Assembly (NCBI GenBank): GCA_024762925.1 | Contig: JANTGM010000008.1 | Span: forward strand, 35,743 to 99,742 | Direction of reading: 5' to 3' | Origin: Kofleriaceae bacterium | GTDB lineage: Bacteria > Myxococcota_A > Polyangia > Haliangiales > Haliangiaceae | Length of the DNA: 64,000 nucleotides | Part shown: one piece after another, positions 1 through 8,532 of the stretch | Layout of the letters: each line of letters opens with the position of its first letter | Position numbering within the stretch: position 1 is the stretch's first letter | Notes under the pieces: generated by a model | Told to the model about the DNA's origin: nothing | The model's database searches: none | The model's input: the letters and a program-made list of their open reading frames with translations, nothing else | Program-made: the position numbers and the translations under genes

Positions 1-602
1 GCGTTCAGAGCGTTGGGGCCACCAACCGCGGCCATCTTCGCAACGCGTCCCGTCTGAAGGCCAATCCTGGCTATTACATCCGCCGGCCAGAACGAGCCTA
101 TGGAGCGGAGTACACGATCAAGCATGTGCAGCGCGCGATAGCCCACGTGCGCAAGCGCCACTCCAAGACGCACCGCTTGGCTGTGGGGGACATCTCCGCA
201 AAGCACGGCGGCAAGATTTCCATGCATGCCTCGCATCAATCCGGCCGCGACATTGATCTCGGTTTCTATTTCAAAAGGCGCCCCAAAGGCTATCCGCAGA
301 GCTTTGTCGACGTTACGGCAAAGAACCTCAACTTTGATGCAACCTGGACCTTGCTGATGTCATTTGTTGAATCTTCTGGAACCCCGGGTGGCGTGGAAAA
401 GATCTTCATTAGCTACGAGACGCAGAAGGTGCTCTACAAACAGGCTCGCAAGCGTCACATCGGCAAAGCGAAACTTGCCGGCATCCTTCAATACCCACAT
501 GGGCGATCCTCCAAGCAGGCACTTGTGCGGCATGAGCCGGGGCACAATGAGCACATGCACGTTCGCTTTGCATGCCCAGCAAACGACACGCGCTGCAAGT
601 AG
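1..602 (+). CDS. mepA: Penicillin-insensitive murein endopeptidase (peptidase M74, MepA-like), 5' end outside window
   Basis: The frame is open from the first bases of the window, so the N-terminus, including any signal peptide, is cut off. The visible 199 or so residues begin with a GATNRGHLRNA stretch and contain the two zinc-ligand signatures of the family, SHQSGRDIDLGF and GHNEHMHVRF. M74 enzymes are periplasmic metallopeptidases that cut D-alanyl-meso-diaminopimelyl crosslinks in peptidoglycan and are not blocked by beta-lactams. An internal ATG exists at 126, but conserved family sequence lies upstream of it, so it is not the start. The gene ends 48 bases before the next one on the same strand. 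Family is clear; the export signal cannot be checked here. Confidence 0.88.
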   Translation, partial: VQSVGATNRGHLRNASRLKANPGYYIRRPERAYGAEYTIKHVQRAIAHVRKRHSKTHRLAVGDISAKHGGKISMHASHQSGRDIDLGFYFKRRPKGYPQSFVDVTAKNLNFDATWTLLMSFVESSGTPGGVEKIFISYETQKVLYKQARKRHIGKAKLAGILQYPHGRSSKQALVRHEPGHNEHMHVRFACPANDTRCK

Positions 603-650
603 CCGCATCTAGAGCTGAATGTTATCGCTGTTATTGGCGATACTAGAGGG

Positions 651-1670
651 GTGGAGTATGCAAGGCTCGATGGGGTGAAGGCGCAATCTTGGTGCTTGGT
701 GAGTCAGCATCGACCTGGCGTTCCTGCCACGATTGTCTTTGGGGATCCCAAGCAGGTGCTGGGCATTGCCAGCGACGGCTTCGACGAAGAAGCTCTGGAG
801 GCAGCTGTCGTTGGCGAGGTTTCGAGATTTGCTTGGCGCGAGCCAATCGACAAAGCTCTCTACCTTTTTTCGGCGGGTGGCGGATCGGCCAGATGGGTGG
901 AAGTGAGCTCGGTGGCGTTGCCCGAAGGGGGCTTGCTTGTGAGTTCGAGGCCCGCCCAACTCGGAGACTACGAAGAACTCTTACTTCGTGCGCGTCTGAG
1001 CCTAGGAGGAAGCCTGTTGGGTCCAATGGCCCACGAACTCAATAACCTGGTTCAAGGGCTCTCTTCCGCTGAGTATCTCTTTCGGGACTGCCTCGAGAAT
1101 GGCGATGCAATTGAGATGGAGGATGTGGATCAGCTTGCAGAGGCCGTGGTTGGGCTTAAGGGCATGGGAGCGCAGCTGCAATCGTTTGCCCGCATCACAT
1201 TGGCGCCGGCCGAAGCGGTATCGCTTCCGCGGATTCTCACACGCGCCGCAAAGTTCCTCTCCAGCTTGGGGCGCATGGGCATCGTCGACTTCACCAACGC
1301 GGTTCCAGAGGACTTGCCCGACATGCATTGGCGTGCGCTGGAGATCGATTTTGTGGTGCTGGCACTTCTTGCGAATGCCGTGGATGCGAGCCTGGTGAAT
1401 GGCCAAGATCCGGAGGTCTTTGCGAGAGCAAAGTCTTTGGGGGAGACAATCGAACTGGAGTTTGGCAACTCCGGGCCACCACTGGATTTGGCCGCGCATT
1501 CCAAGCCGGGAATCACGACCAAGCAGCGAAATCGCCACCTGGGATTGGGGCTGAGCGCGGTCATGGCGGTGCTCTCAAGGCGCGGCGGAAGTGCAGAGCA
1601 GGTGGAGAGTGGTGAGACCACCGTTTTGCGCGTTGTATTGCCGTTGCGTGCTAGAGAGGAAGCCGCATGA
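651..1670 (+). CDS. Histidine kinase without visible membrane segment
   Basis: A 339-residue protein with a kinase core in its second half: an H-box (PMAHELNNLVQG, His near residue 128), an N-box (LLANAVDASL) and a G-box (HLGLGLSAV). The first 110 residues match no sensor domain I recognise and contain no hydrophobic helix, so the protein is probably cytoplasmic. The chosen start is GTG at 651; the only SD-like stretch, AGAGGG, directly abuts it, so a slightly later GTG is possible. No response regulator is adjacent, so this is an orphan kinase. Its last 20 bases overlap the convergent lipoprotein gene. Kinase assignment is firm; signal and partner are unknown. Confidence 0.75.
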   Translation: MEYARLDGVKAQSWCLVSQHRPGVPATIVFGDPKQVLGIASDGFDEEALEAAVVGEVSRFAWREPIDKALYLFSAGGGSARWVEVSSVALPEGGLLVSSRPAQLGDYEELLLRARLSLGGSLLGPMAHELNNLVQGLSSAEYLFRDCLENGDAIEMEDVDQLAEAVVGLKGMGAQLQSFARITLAPAEAVSLPRILTRAAKFLSSLGRMGIVDFTNAVPEDLPDMHWRALEIDFVVLALLANAVDASLVNGQDPEVFARAKSLGETIELEFGNSGPPLDLAAHSKPGITTKQRNRHLGLGLSAVMAVLSRRGGSAEQVESGETTVLRVVLPLRAREEAA

Positions 1671-2601
1671 TCACGGGCAAGTGATCGCTAATCTGGCCTT
1701 CATAGCCGCTCATCTGCATGTCGAGTCGTGGAATGATCGTATTGCCATCAGCGAAGGCCTCATCAAATTCCTGTGTTGTGACAATGTGATCGAGCAAGAC
1801 GGAAGATGGCACAAAGCTCACATCGCCAGCGGCATCATTGCCAGCAGTTCGAATTGTATACCGATCCGCCGATCCGGTGAGTGGCGCAAAGACGGCGGCC
1901 CCGCCACTGAGTGTTTCGTTAAAGTCCCCTATTACCGCAATGCGATCGTTTCCTGGGCCGTCGACAGCTGTTCGTAAGAAATTCTCTAAGAGTACAATGG
2001 CTTCTTGGCGACGCTCGCGGTCGCTAAAACCGCCACCAGCCTTCAGGTGCAGAGCAATCGCTGTGAAGTTGACGGCGGGTTCGGTCTTCACCACAACGTC
2101 GAGCTTGAGCGCTGGCCGGGGGTACTCGTAACCATTGTCGTCAAATAACAAGAACGCGCCACTTACACTCACAAGCTCTGTTCGATAGATGTAGCCAATT
2201 TTCTGATAGCTGCCATCGCTGTAGGTGTGGCTCGATACGAGCCCGTCATAGCCACGCAACCGCGCGACAACCTCTTCAAAGGCCGCCTGATCTTGCACTT
2301 CCTGCAGCGCCACCATGTCGACGTCGAGCGAAGCAATCAGGTCTGCCACAATCTTGGGTGTCGAGACTCCCTTGGGGAAGTTCTCGATATTCCAAGTTGC
2401 CAACTCAAACGTGGAATCATTGCCGGCTGCTGGAACCAGATCGGTCCGAGGGGCGGGGTATTCAGAGTTTCCATCGACCTGGTTGTCCGGCCCCGAATCC
2501 GCTGCGGGAGTTCCCGGATCTCGACATCCGGTTGTCGCAAAGGCGCAGGCCGTCACGAATAAGAGCCACGTTCGAAGAAATCTGGAGCGCGATACCGACA
2601 A
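1651..2601 (-). CDS. Endonuclease/exonuclease/phosphatase family lipoprotein
   Basis: The N-terminus is a lipoprotein signal with a TTGC lipobox, so the protein should be lipid-anchored. After a Pro/Asp-rich linker comes a full EEP fold: TWNIENFP, then LQEVQD (metal-binding Glu), then IGDFNE, and finally SDHLPV (catalytic Asp-His). EEP enzymes are metal-dependent phosphodiesterases acting on nucleic acids, nucleotides or phospholipids; surface-located members are often extracellular nucleases. The length (316 aa) is normal and all active-site motifs are present. It is transcribed divergently from the small lipoprotein at 2675 across a 73-base gap, and converges with the kinase gene with a 20-base tail overlap. 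The substrate cannot be told from sequence. Confidence 0.87.
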   Translation of the reverse strand: MSVSRSRFLRTWLLFVTACAFATTGCRDPGTPAADSGPDNQVDGNSEYPAPRTDLVPAAGNDSTFELATWNIENFPKGVSTPKIVADLIASLDVDMVALQEVQDQAAFEEVVARLRGYDGLVSSHTYSDGSYQKIGYIYRTELVSVSGAFLLFDDNGYEYPRPALKLDVVVKTEPAVNFTAIALHLKAGGGFSDRERRQEAIVLLENFLRTAVDGPGNDRIAVIGDFNETLSGGAAVFAPLTGSADRYTIRTAGNDAAGDVSFVPSSVLLDHIVTTQEFDEAFADGNTIIPRLDMQMSGYEGQISDHLPVIMRLPL

Positions 2602-2674
2602 GATGGGCAGCTTACACAGCCACTGCGAAACGTTGGCGAAAAACTGCGAACAAAGCTGCTATATAGCAATCTCG

Positions 2675-2953
2675 ATGTACCACGGCGCATTCTACATCTG
2701 CCTCTTTCTCACAGCCTGTAGTGGCGGCGACAGCCGTCTAGTTCCAGCGTCAGATCCACAGTTTCAGCTCCTAGAAGCGCCGGAATCGGAGGGCGAATGC
2801 CAGGCCACAGGGGACTGTGAGGCATCTTGTGTCCATAGCTGCATACTCGGGAGCCAAGGCCCAATCACATGCCCAGCGGAGCCAACGGAGCGTCCCGAGC
2901 GACTTGTGGGAGCGAGCTGTGAATGTGAGCAGAGTCGCTGCATCTGGAACTAG
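2675..2953 (+). CDS. Small Cys-rich lipoprotein, unknown function
   Basis: A 92-residue protein starting MYHGAFYICLFLTAC; LTAC is a lipobox, and the short signal decides the start. The mature part has clustered cysteines (GECQATGDCEASCVHSC and later CECEQSRC), suggesting a disulfide-stabilised or metal-binding surface domain. The same frame is open further upstream, but that part overlaps the divergent exonuclease gene and looks random. The TAG stop lies inside the terminal CTAG of the repeat copy at 2950, so the repeat begins exactly where the gene ends. No family recognised. The gene is probably real because of the signal peptide and cysteine pattern. Confidence 0.6.
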   Translation: MYHGAFYICLFLTACSGGDSRLVPASDPQFQLLEAPESEGECQATGDCEASCVHSCILGSQGPITCPAEPTERPERLVGASCECEQSRCIWN

Positions 2954-3132
2954 TGCGCGATCCATAGACATTGATTCGTGATCGCGAACTCAGCTCGTTT
3001 GCTGGCGAGGCAAAAAGAGGGAGTTTGCTGGGGCAAGCGACCGAGGAACAACGAAGAAGACTGGCAGAGCCAGTTTGTCCAGCGGGCGAGAAGACGAGTG
3101 AGCGCGTTCTATCTTCATGAATCGCGCACTAG
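2950..3132 (+). repeat. MITE-like repeat, copy A
   Basis: The element runs from CTAGTGCGCGATCCA to its inverted partner AATCGCGCACTAG, 183 bases. About 150 bases of its left side match copy B (8152-8400, reverse strand) and, as far as the window reaches, copy C (63905 onward). Its right part is shorter than copy B's. It contains a perfect hairpin, ACTGGC-AGA-GCCAGT, at 3060-3074 followed by TT. It has no transposase gene. The termini begin with CTAG, as expected for an IS630-type TA duplication in a CTAG target. The upstream lipoprotein's TAG stop is part of the left CTAG. Confidence 0.85.
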
Positions 3133-3152
3133 TGCGCGATCCATGGACATCA
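3129..3152 (+). repeat. Truncated end of a second MITE-like copy, cut by the IS481 element
   Basis: Directly after the right end of copy A, sharing its CTAG, another left terminus follows (CTAGTGCGCGATCCATGGAC) and continues to about 3151, where the IS481 inverted repeat starts. The rest of this copy is not found on the far side of the IS near 4500, so it was lost. This suggests a second element inserted into the CTAG of the first, then interrupted by the IS. Confidence 0.7.
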
Positions 3153-4500
3153 GTATGAACCCGGAGCATAGGTTCCCAAACGAACTTGGAGCATGGGTGA
3201 CAAGCAAAGGTGTCTCTGCCACATGGCAGCGGTGCCTTGGAAAGAGACTTGTCGCGTGGAACAGAGAAAGAAATTCATCGAAGCGATGCTCGAAGGTAAC
3301 TACAGCCAGACCGAGCTCAGCCGCGAATTCGGCATAAGCCGCAAGACGGCCAGAAAGTGGTGGAAGCGCTTCCAGGAGGAAGGTTTGCTCGGCCTGGTGG
3401 ACCGGGATCGCATCACGTATTCGAGGCCGCATGCGACGAAGCCTGACATGGTGGCGCTCATCGTAGGAGCTCGTGTGAGGCATCCAAGCTGGGGCCCAAG
3501 AAGATTCACGCATGGTTACAAGGGCGCCGCAGCGGCCAGAAACTGCCGGCTGTGAGCACGATAGGGCGCGTGCTCGAGCGCGAAGGAATGGTGCGCCGCA
3601 GGCGCTCTCGACAGCGGCGCAACGACTACTCGGACGGCCTCCACAAACAAGATGCTCCGAACGCAGTTTGGGCTGCCGACTTCAAAGGCCATTTCAAACT
3701 TCGCACCGGCATCAAGTGCTATCTGCTCACGATTTCCGATGGCTGCAGCCGCTTTCTGCTGCGTTGTCACGGCATGCAGCATCCAACGCACGACAATTCC
3801 AAGGCCGTGTTTGAGGCCGCATTTCACGAGTATGGGCTCCCAGGCGTCATGCGAACCGACAACGGAGCGCCGTTTTCGAGCGTCTCAGGCATCAGCATGC
3901 TGTCGCTCTGGTGGATCAAGCTCGGCATCAAACCTGAGCGAATTGAGCGCGGAAAATCGACACAAAATGGCCGCCACGAGCGCATCCACCGGACGCTCAA
4001 AGCCGAGGTTCTGACTGGCAAAACGCCCAAGTCCTCTTTCTGGTCACAGCAGCGCGAGTTCGACCATTTTCGCCAAGAATACAACGAGGAAAGGCCTCAC
4101 GAAGCGCTCGGACAAACTACGCCGTCATCGGTCTACAAACTGTCAGCGAGACGATATCCCACCAAACTTCGTGAGCCCGAATATGGCGACGCATTCACCG
4201 TCCAGCGAGCCACCAACGACGGATCGATCGAAGTCGCTGGCCAAAAAATCCGGCTCTCCATAGTGCTTGCTCAAAAACCCATTGGACTTCTCGAGCAAGA
4301 AGATGGAAGCATGGAGGTTCACTATGGACCGCTGCAGTTGGCAACGATCAGTCGCAAAGGCCGGCTACGAAGAGGCTCGAAACGCCGATCGAGCAAACCC
4401 GCAGCAGAAGAGAAATCACCTGAAACTTCCGTTTCTTAACTACGAAAACCGTCACCCATGCTGCGAGTTTAAGTAGTTACCCATGGTCCGGGTCATACAC
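3153..4500 (+). mobile_element. IS481-family insertion sequence
   Basis: Bounded by imperfect inverted repeats of roughly 47-48 bases: the left end reads TATGAACCCGGAGCAT and the right end, reverse complemented, TATGACCCGGACCAT; both repeats finish with GCATGGGTGAC. Exact outer bases are uncertain by a few nucleotides and I see no convincing target duplication. It holds one transposase reading frame with a -1 disruption. It interrupts a MITE-like repeat on the left and abuts an ISNCY-type element on the right. Confidence 0.8.
3232..4439 (+). pseudogene. IS481-family transposase with -1 frame change
   Basis: The first part, from GTG 3232, encodes a helix-turn-helix region (YSQTELSREFGISRKTARKW) and runs out of frame after RHPSWGP. 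The same protein continues in the -1 frame (KKIHAWLQGRRSGQKLP) through a complete rve-type DDE core: AADFKGHF, RTDNGAPF and GRHERIHRTLKAE, ending at 4439. IS481 transposases are normally one uninterrupted frame of similar total length, so a single-base deletion is the simplest reading. The switch point, however, is G-GGC-CCA at 3492-3498, which fits the X-XXY-YYZ pattern of a -1 slippery heptamer, so programmed frameshifting cannot be excluded. All catalytic residues are intact in the downstream part. Confidence 0.82.
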
Positions 4501-4703
4501 TTATGCCGGGTGTAAACCCAATCTAGAGATGTCCGGTTCTCTGCAATTTGCAGATGTCCGGTCAGAGGGGCTTTTTAGCCCAAGGCACGTCGCTGAAAAT
4601 CGCTCCACCGCCGCTATTTCGGGCCCGGTGAGTGAGCTGGAGGCACCGCGGAACTCTCGTCGTCGGAGCGTCAGCCATCGCGTATAGTCGCCGTGAGGCA
4701 GTA

Positions 4704-5243
4704 GTGGTGGCGCAGCAATCTCTTCCCATAATTCGACCCACGCAAGCGCTCTGGAAGGCGTGGGGCGGCAAAGGGCGGCTCCCAGACGTCGAGAGCTCGC
4801 CACAAGACAGCAGTGAGCGTCCGTGCCGGCTCTGCAACTGGTTTGCTCGCGAGGTGGCGCCGCTGGGCAAGCCGATGGTTCTGACGGCTGAGGCAAGCAC
4901 CATGCTTACGTTACTTCTGCCGCTGAGTGAACTGAGCATGTCGATGGTGATCTTCCGAGAGGCTCTGCAGCGAGAGCTGAGGCGTCTGGAGATTCCGGCA
5001 GAGGCGATTGCGAGCGAGGTGGATGCTCTCGAGGACATCACCATCGCCAAGAACAACGACCGCAGCACCATGGGCTCGCTAACCCAGCTCGCGAGCGACC
5101 TCGAGTACATGGTGGACTACGACCTGGAGCGAGGGCGACAAGTGGATCTGCAGGCCCTGCAAACCAAGCTGAACCAAACACCGCACGTTAAGCGCAGGGA
5201 GTCCTTTGCTGAGGACGCGGTACGCGGTCTCTTTGGCCTCTGA
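4704..5243 (+). CDS. DUF6933 family protein carried inside an ISNCY-type element
   Basis: The protein reads LPIIRPTQAL near the start, a central CNWFAREVAPLGKPMVL segment, a hydrophobic LTLLLPL strand, and the diagnostic AKNNDRSTMGSLTQLASDL near residue 130. These correspond to the DUF6933 pattern of an N-terminal strand, an aromatic 'W.AN' segment, a LLPV-like strand and NNRSVLGSMN. Its function is unknown. Start is GTG 4704 (or GTG 4707), preceded by GTGAGG; upstream frame is open but lacks family similarity. It sits between the element's inverted ends and converges on the transposase, so it travels with the IS. It is intact while the transposase has several disruptions. Confidence 0.68.
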   Translation: MVAQQSLPIIRPTQALWKAWGGKGRLPDVESSPQDSSERPCRLCNWFAREVAPLGKPMVLTAEASTMLTLLLPLSELSMSMVIFREALQRELRRLEIPAEAIASEVDALEDITIAKNNDRSTMGSLTQLASDLEYMVDYDLERGRQVDLQALQTKLNQTPHVKRRESFAEDAVRGLFGL

Positions 5244-5255
5244 CAAGCCACCTGG

Positions 5256-6302
5256 CTAGCCGGCGACCTTCGCTGCGATGCGTTCCTTTTCGCGTTTGCG
5301 AGCACGCGCAGGGACTTTGCCTTGAGCAAGCCGGTCTTTCTGCTTTGCCTTCACCCACCTCATGGCGGCGCCCAGGCGCTTGTTTTCGACGATCTCAGTA
5401 CGAGGCTCGGCCCAGCCCTTATCGAAGAGAGAGCATAGGGAAGGGTGACACCGTCACATCGGAGCTCGACACTGCCATCAATCCACTCGACGACTTCGCA
5501 GGTCTTACGGACCATTTTAAGCGTCTCTGGCGACGGCAAGATTCGATACAGCTTGTGCTTGTAGTGAACCATCAAATCGCCCGTGATCTTCCGGGACTCG
5601 CGCAGCGCCATGGTGTCGTGCAAATAAACTGCGTCTTCGACAGCGCATCTTCGCCTTTGTGTTTCTTCTTCGAGACGCGAAAAATGGCGTGCTTGTCGCT
5701 GTAGAAGCACACGGGCTTGCCGTGCTGGCGGATGTACGATTTCGTTGCCTCGAAGTAATCCAGCGCCGTTTCCGTCGTCACAAATCGAAGCTCCATCAGC
5801 CAACTTGTGGCGTCATCGACGAAAACCAGCAGCGTGCACACCGGGCCGCGATCTTCAAACCACACGCATGCGGACTGCCATCGATTTGAACGAGTTCGCC
5901 GAGGCATTCTCGGCGATTTCGTGGCTGGTAGACGCGCCTGCGGGCGGCTCTCGGAACCCACATGCCGGCCTCGACCATCCAGGCGCGCAGCGTCTCCGTG
6001 GACAGCGAGATCCCGTGAATCTCGAGCAGCTTCTCGTTAGCCAAGGTCGGCCCGAAGTCGCTGTAGTGGCGCTTCACGAGCGCCAGAGCCTTCTTGCGCT
6101 TCGTCCGGGACAAGCGGCGGTTACTGGGAGCGCCACGCCGCTTCGAGCGCAGTCCAGCGGCGCCTTCGGCCTCGAGCGCCCGCATCAGCCGGCGCACCTG
6201 GCGCTCGCCAATGCCCAGCATCTCAGCGGCCTTACGCTGCGTGAGCCGTTAGTCGGCAACGCGCTGCAAAACCTCTAAACGGTTCAATTCCTAGCGACTC
6301 AT
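5256..6302 (-). pseudogene. ISNCY-family transposase, decayed
   Basis: Reading from ATG 6302 (with AAGGAGAT upstream) the protein would start MSR-stop-ELNRLEVLQRVAD-stop-RLTQRKAAEMLG, so two in-frame stops (TAG, TAA) interrupt the N-terminal HTH. It then continues with the ISNCY signature GELVQIDGSPH, changes frame near 5900 to WFEDRGPVCTLLVFVDDAT and FYSDKHAIFRV, changes frame again to TQRRRCAVEDAVYL, and again near 5430 to FDKGWAEPRTEIVENKRLG and the TAG stop at 5256. The DDE-type Asp motifs (QIDGS, FVDDAT, YSDKH) are still readable. At least three frame changes plus two stops mean no functional product. Confidence 0.85.
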
Positions 6303-6628
6303 GACCAGGAGATCTCCTTGAAACATGGCCCGGATATGACACCAAACCGGACATTTCTACTTGGGAGAAACCGGACATTTCTACTTTGGTCTTATGTCTG
6401 GAGTTTACATAATATCAATTATGCGACGCATTGTTGTGGGCGTTACCCAAAGGCGTGCACTGTCTCAGTCCTGCCTGATCTGCCCCAGATCTCGGCATCC
6501 CGCCACCTTCTTCGTCGCGAGCCACCCATGGGTGCGCAGAAACCTCAAGGCCGAGCCCGTCTGGCCGATGCTCTAGTTTGCGTGATGGCCATGTGTACTT
6601 GCCGCTGCGCCTTAAGTTGGAGACGATC

Positions 6629-8155
6629 ATGCCAGTGCCCGGAATCGCCGAGAGTCAGGAAGCCACGTTGCCGCGTGCTCGCAATGAGCACAACTGGCAA
6701 GTGTTGGCCGTTGACGATCAGCCAGAGGTTTTAGCGTCCCTGCAACGGCTGCTTCGGCGTCGTGGTTTCGAGTTGGACTGTTACACAAGTCCGCTTGAGG
6801 CATTGGATGTTCTGCAGAGCGGTTCACACCGCTATGACTTGGTGTTGCTGGACGTCAATATGCCTGAGATGAGCGGCCTGGAGTTGCTGCCAAAGGCAAA
6901 GGAAATTGATGGTTTCCTGCCAGTAGTCATGCTCACGGCCGATGACAGCGCCGAAACGGCAGTGGCCGCGCTCAAAGGCGGCGCGTTCAACTACCTCATC
7001 AAGCCGCTTGATGATCCGGATGCGGTTGCGATTACCCTGGCACGCGCCGGTCATCACTGCAGGCTCCAGCGACGGACTCGCGACCTCGAAAAGAAGGTAT
7101 CGGAGAGCGAGCGCTTTGAGACGCTTGTTGGCTCTACCCCTGCGATGCGCGAGGTTTTTGGACAGATCAGCAAGGTCGCCGATTCTGACGTCAATGTACT
7201 TATACAAGGAGAGTCGGGTACCGGTAAGGAGCTTGTAGCGCGCGCGATTCACGATCGCTCCAGTCGCTCTCAAGGTCCTTTTGTCGCACTCAATTGCGGG
7301 GCGATTCCCGAGGCGCTCATTGATAGCGAGCTGTTTGGGCACACGCGCGGAGCATTCACAGGCGCCACTGGAGCGCGTCCTGGTGTGTTTGCGGAGGCAC
7401 ACGGGGGCAGCCTCTTTCTCGATGAGATTGGTGACGTTCCTCTGCCAGTGCAATTGCGGCTCCTGCGCGTCTTGCAAGAAGGCGAAGTACGCGCGGTTGG
7501 TGGCACGGGCACACGTCCAATCGATGTACGTGTGATCACCGCGACCCACGTCGATTTGGAGCAAGCGACAGCGTCCAAGCAGTTCCGGCTCGATCTCTAT
7601 TACCGCCTCAATGTCGTCAATCTCTCGCTGCCCGCACTTCGCGACCGACTTGACGATGTTCCGATTCTCGCCAGCCATCTCCTCGATAAGCACGCAACGC
7701 GAATTGGTCGCGAGGAGAAGATGCATTTCTCAGTTCGAGCCATGGAGGCGCTGTGCATCTACGATTGGCCCGGCAACGTTCGCGAGTTGGAGAATGCTGT
7801 ACAGCGCGCTCTCGCAATGACGGCTGGCAACCAAATTGATTTGCCCGCCCTTCCACGGCGCATCACTGGCGGCCTTGCAGCGCTCACACGCAACAACTCC
7901 GATGAGTCGATAGGCGTCGTTTCAAACCTTCCGGCAACAGGGCCGGAATTCCCCGACCTAACCTGGACAGACTCACATGGCTTCTCTGATGCCAAGCGGA
8001 TGGCGCTACACGAGTTTGAGCGCGCCTACCTAAAGCGCCTACTTGAGCGCACCAAGGGCAACATCTCCGAAGCTGCTCGAGTTGCGGGCATCGATCGATC
8101 AAACCTTAAGCGTGTGCTCAGCCGACTGGGCTTACGCGGCACGGGAACCTCCTAG
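6629..8155 (+). CDS. NtrC-type sigma-54-dependent response regulator
   Basis: Three domains are complete: a receiver (phospho-acceptor Asp75 in LVLLDVNMPEM), an AAA+ sigma-54 activator domain with Walker A GESGTGKE, the sigma-54 contact loop GAFTGA and Walker-B region GGSLFLDEIGD, and a C-terminal Fis-type HTH (ISEAARVAGIDRSNLKRVL). Start ATG 6629 has GGAG eight bases upstream; an upstream TTG in the same frame lacks an SD. Activated by phosphorylation, it should drive sigma-54 promoters. No kinase is adjacent; the receiver and kinase genes at 8533-10130 follow beyond a repeat. The TAG stop is embedded in the CTAG end of repeat copy B, with the HTH complete, so the insertion did not shorten the protein. 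Confidence 0.92.
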   Translation: MPVPGIAESQEATLPRARNEHNWQVLAVDDQPEVLASLQRLLRRRGFELDCYTSPLEALDVLQSGSHRYDLVLLDVNMPEMSGLELLPKAKEIDGFLPVVMLTADDSAETAVAALKGGAFNYLIKPLDDPDAVAITLARAGHHCRLQRRTRDLEKKVSESERFETLVGSTPAMREVFGQISKVADSDVNVLIQGESGTGKELVARAIHDRSSRSQGPFVALNCGAIPEALIDSELFGHTRGAFTGATGARPGVFAEAHGGSLFLDEIGDVPLPVQLRLLRVLQEGEVRAVGGTGTRPIDVRVITATHVDLEQATASKQFRLDLYYRLNVVNLSLPALRDRLDDVPILASHLLDKHATRIGREEKMHFSVRAMEALCIYDWPGNVRELENAVQRALAMTAGNQIDLPALPRRITGGLAALTRNNSDESIGVVSNLPATGPEFPDLTWTDSHGFSDAKRMALHEFERAYLKRLLERTKGNISEAARVAGIDRSNLKRVLSRLGLRGTGTS

Positions 8156-8400
8156 TGTGCGATCCAAAATGTTTGACCGGCCCTCGCTTGGTTTCTCACC
8201 TTCTAGGCGCTTCGCTCTGCGTTGCTCGTCGGTCACGTATCTCGATACGCACTCGTCTTCTCGCCCGCTGGACAAACTGGCTCTGCCAGTCTTCTTAGTT
8301 GTTCCTCGGTCGCTTGCCCCAGCAAGCTCCCTCTTCCCGCCTCGCCAGAAAACGAGCTGACTTCGCGATCACGAAGCAATGTCCATGGATCGCGCACTAG
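8152..8400 (-). repeat. MITE-like repeat, copy B (full length, reverse orientation)
   Basis: A 249-base element from CTAGTGTGCGATCCA at 8152 to TGGATCGCGCACTAG at 8400. Read on the minus strand, its first 150 or so bases match copies A and C. Its remaining part carries another hairpin (CGTATC-GA-GATACG). Removing the element together with one TA copy restores CCTCCTAG-TTCCC, an intact CTAG in which the NtrC-type gene's TAG stop is unchanged. No transposase gene is present, so movement would need an enzyme supplied elsewhere. Confidence 0.85.
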
Positions 8401-8532
8401 TTCCCGCCTCGTTGTTCGACTGAATATCGGGCGAAAAGCGCAGAGATCGCGGACTTTTACCGCTGAATCCTCAAGCTTGCTCGGCTTGGTCCGATTCCCT
8501 AAACGTAGCAGCACTCGTTAGGAGAGAGGTAC

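Larger units (their letters stand above)
4511..6409. mobile_element. ISNCY-type insertion sequence with DUF6933 passenger gene
   Basis: Both outer ends read inward as TGTAAAC (4511-4517 and reverse complement at 6403-6409). Just inside each end lies a duplicated motif, ATGTCCGGT: about 25 bases apart on the left (4529-4537 and 4554-4562) and 24 apart, inverted, on the right (6346-6378). The paired motifs look like transposase-binding sites. Inside are a decayed transposase on the minus strand and an intact DUF6933 gene on the plus strand, converging with a 12-base gap. I see no clear target duplication. The element lies immediately after the IS481 element. Confidence 0.7.

Noticed and set aside
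3115..3513. Minus-strand frame starting MSMDRALV, repeated at 2771-2971 and 63573-63926
   Set aside because: The shared start is only the repeat's terminal sequence read backwards; the rest of each frame is antisense to unrelated sequence.
6410..6628. Short open frames on both strands between the ISNCY end and the NtrC-type gene
   Set aside because: No RBS, no motif and no continuity with any family; the region is probably the 5' flank of the regulator gene.
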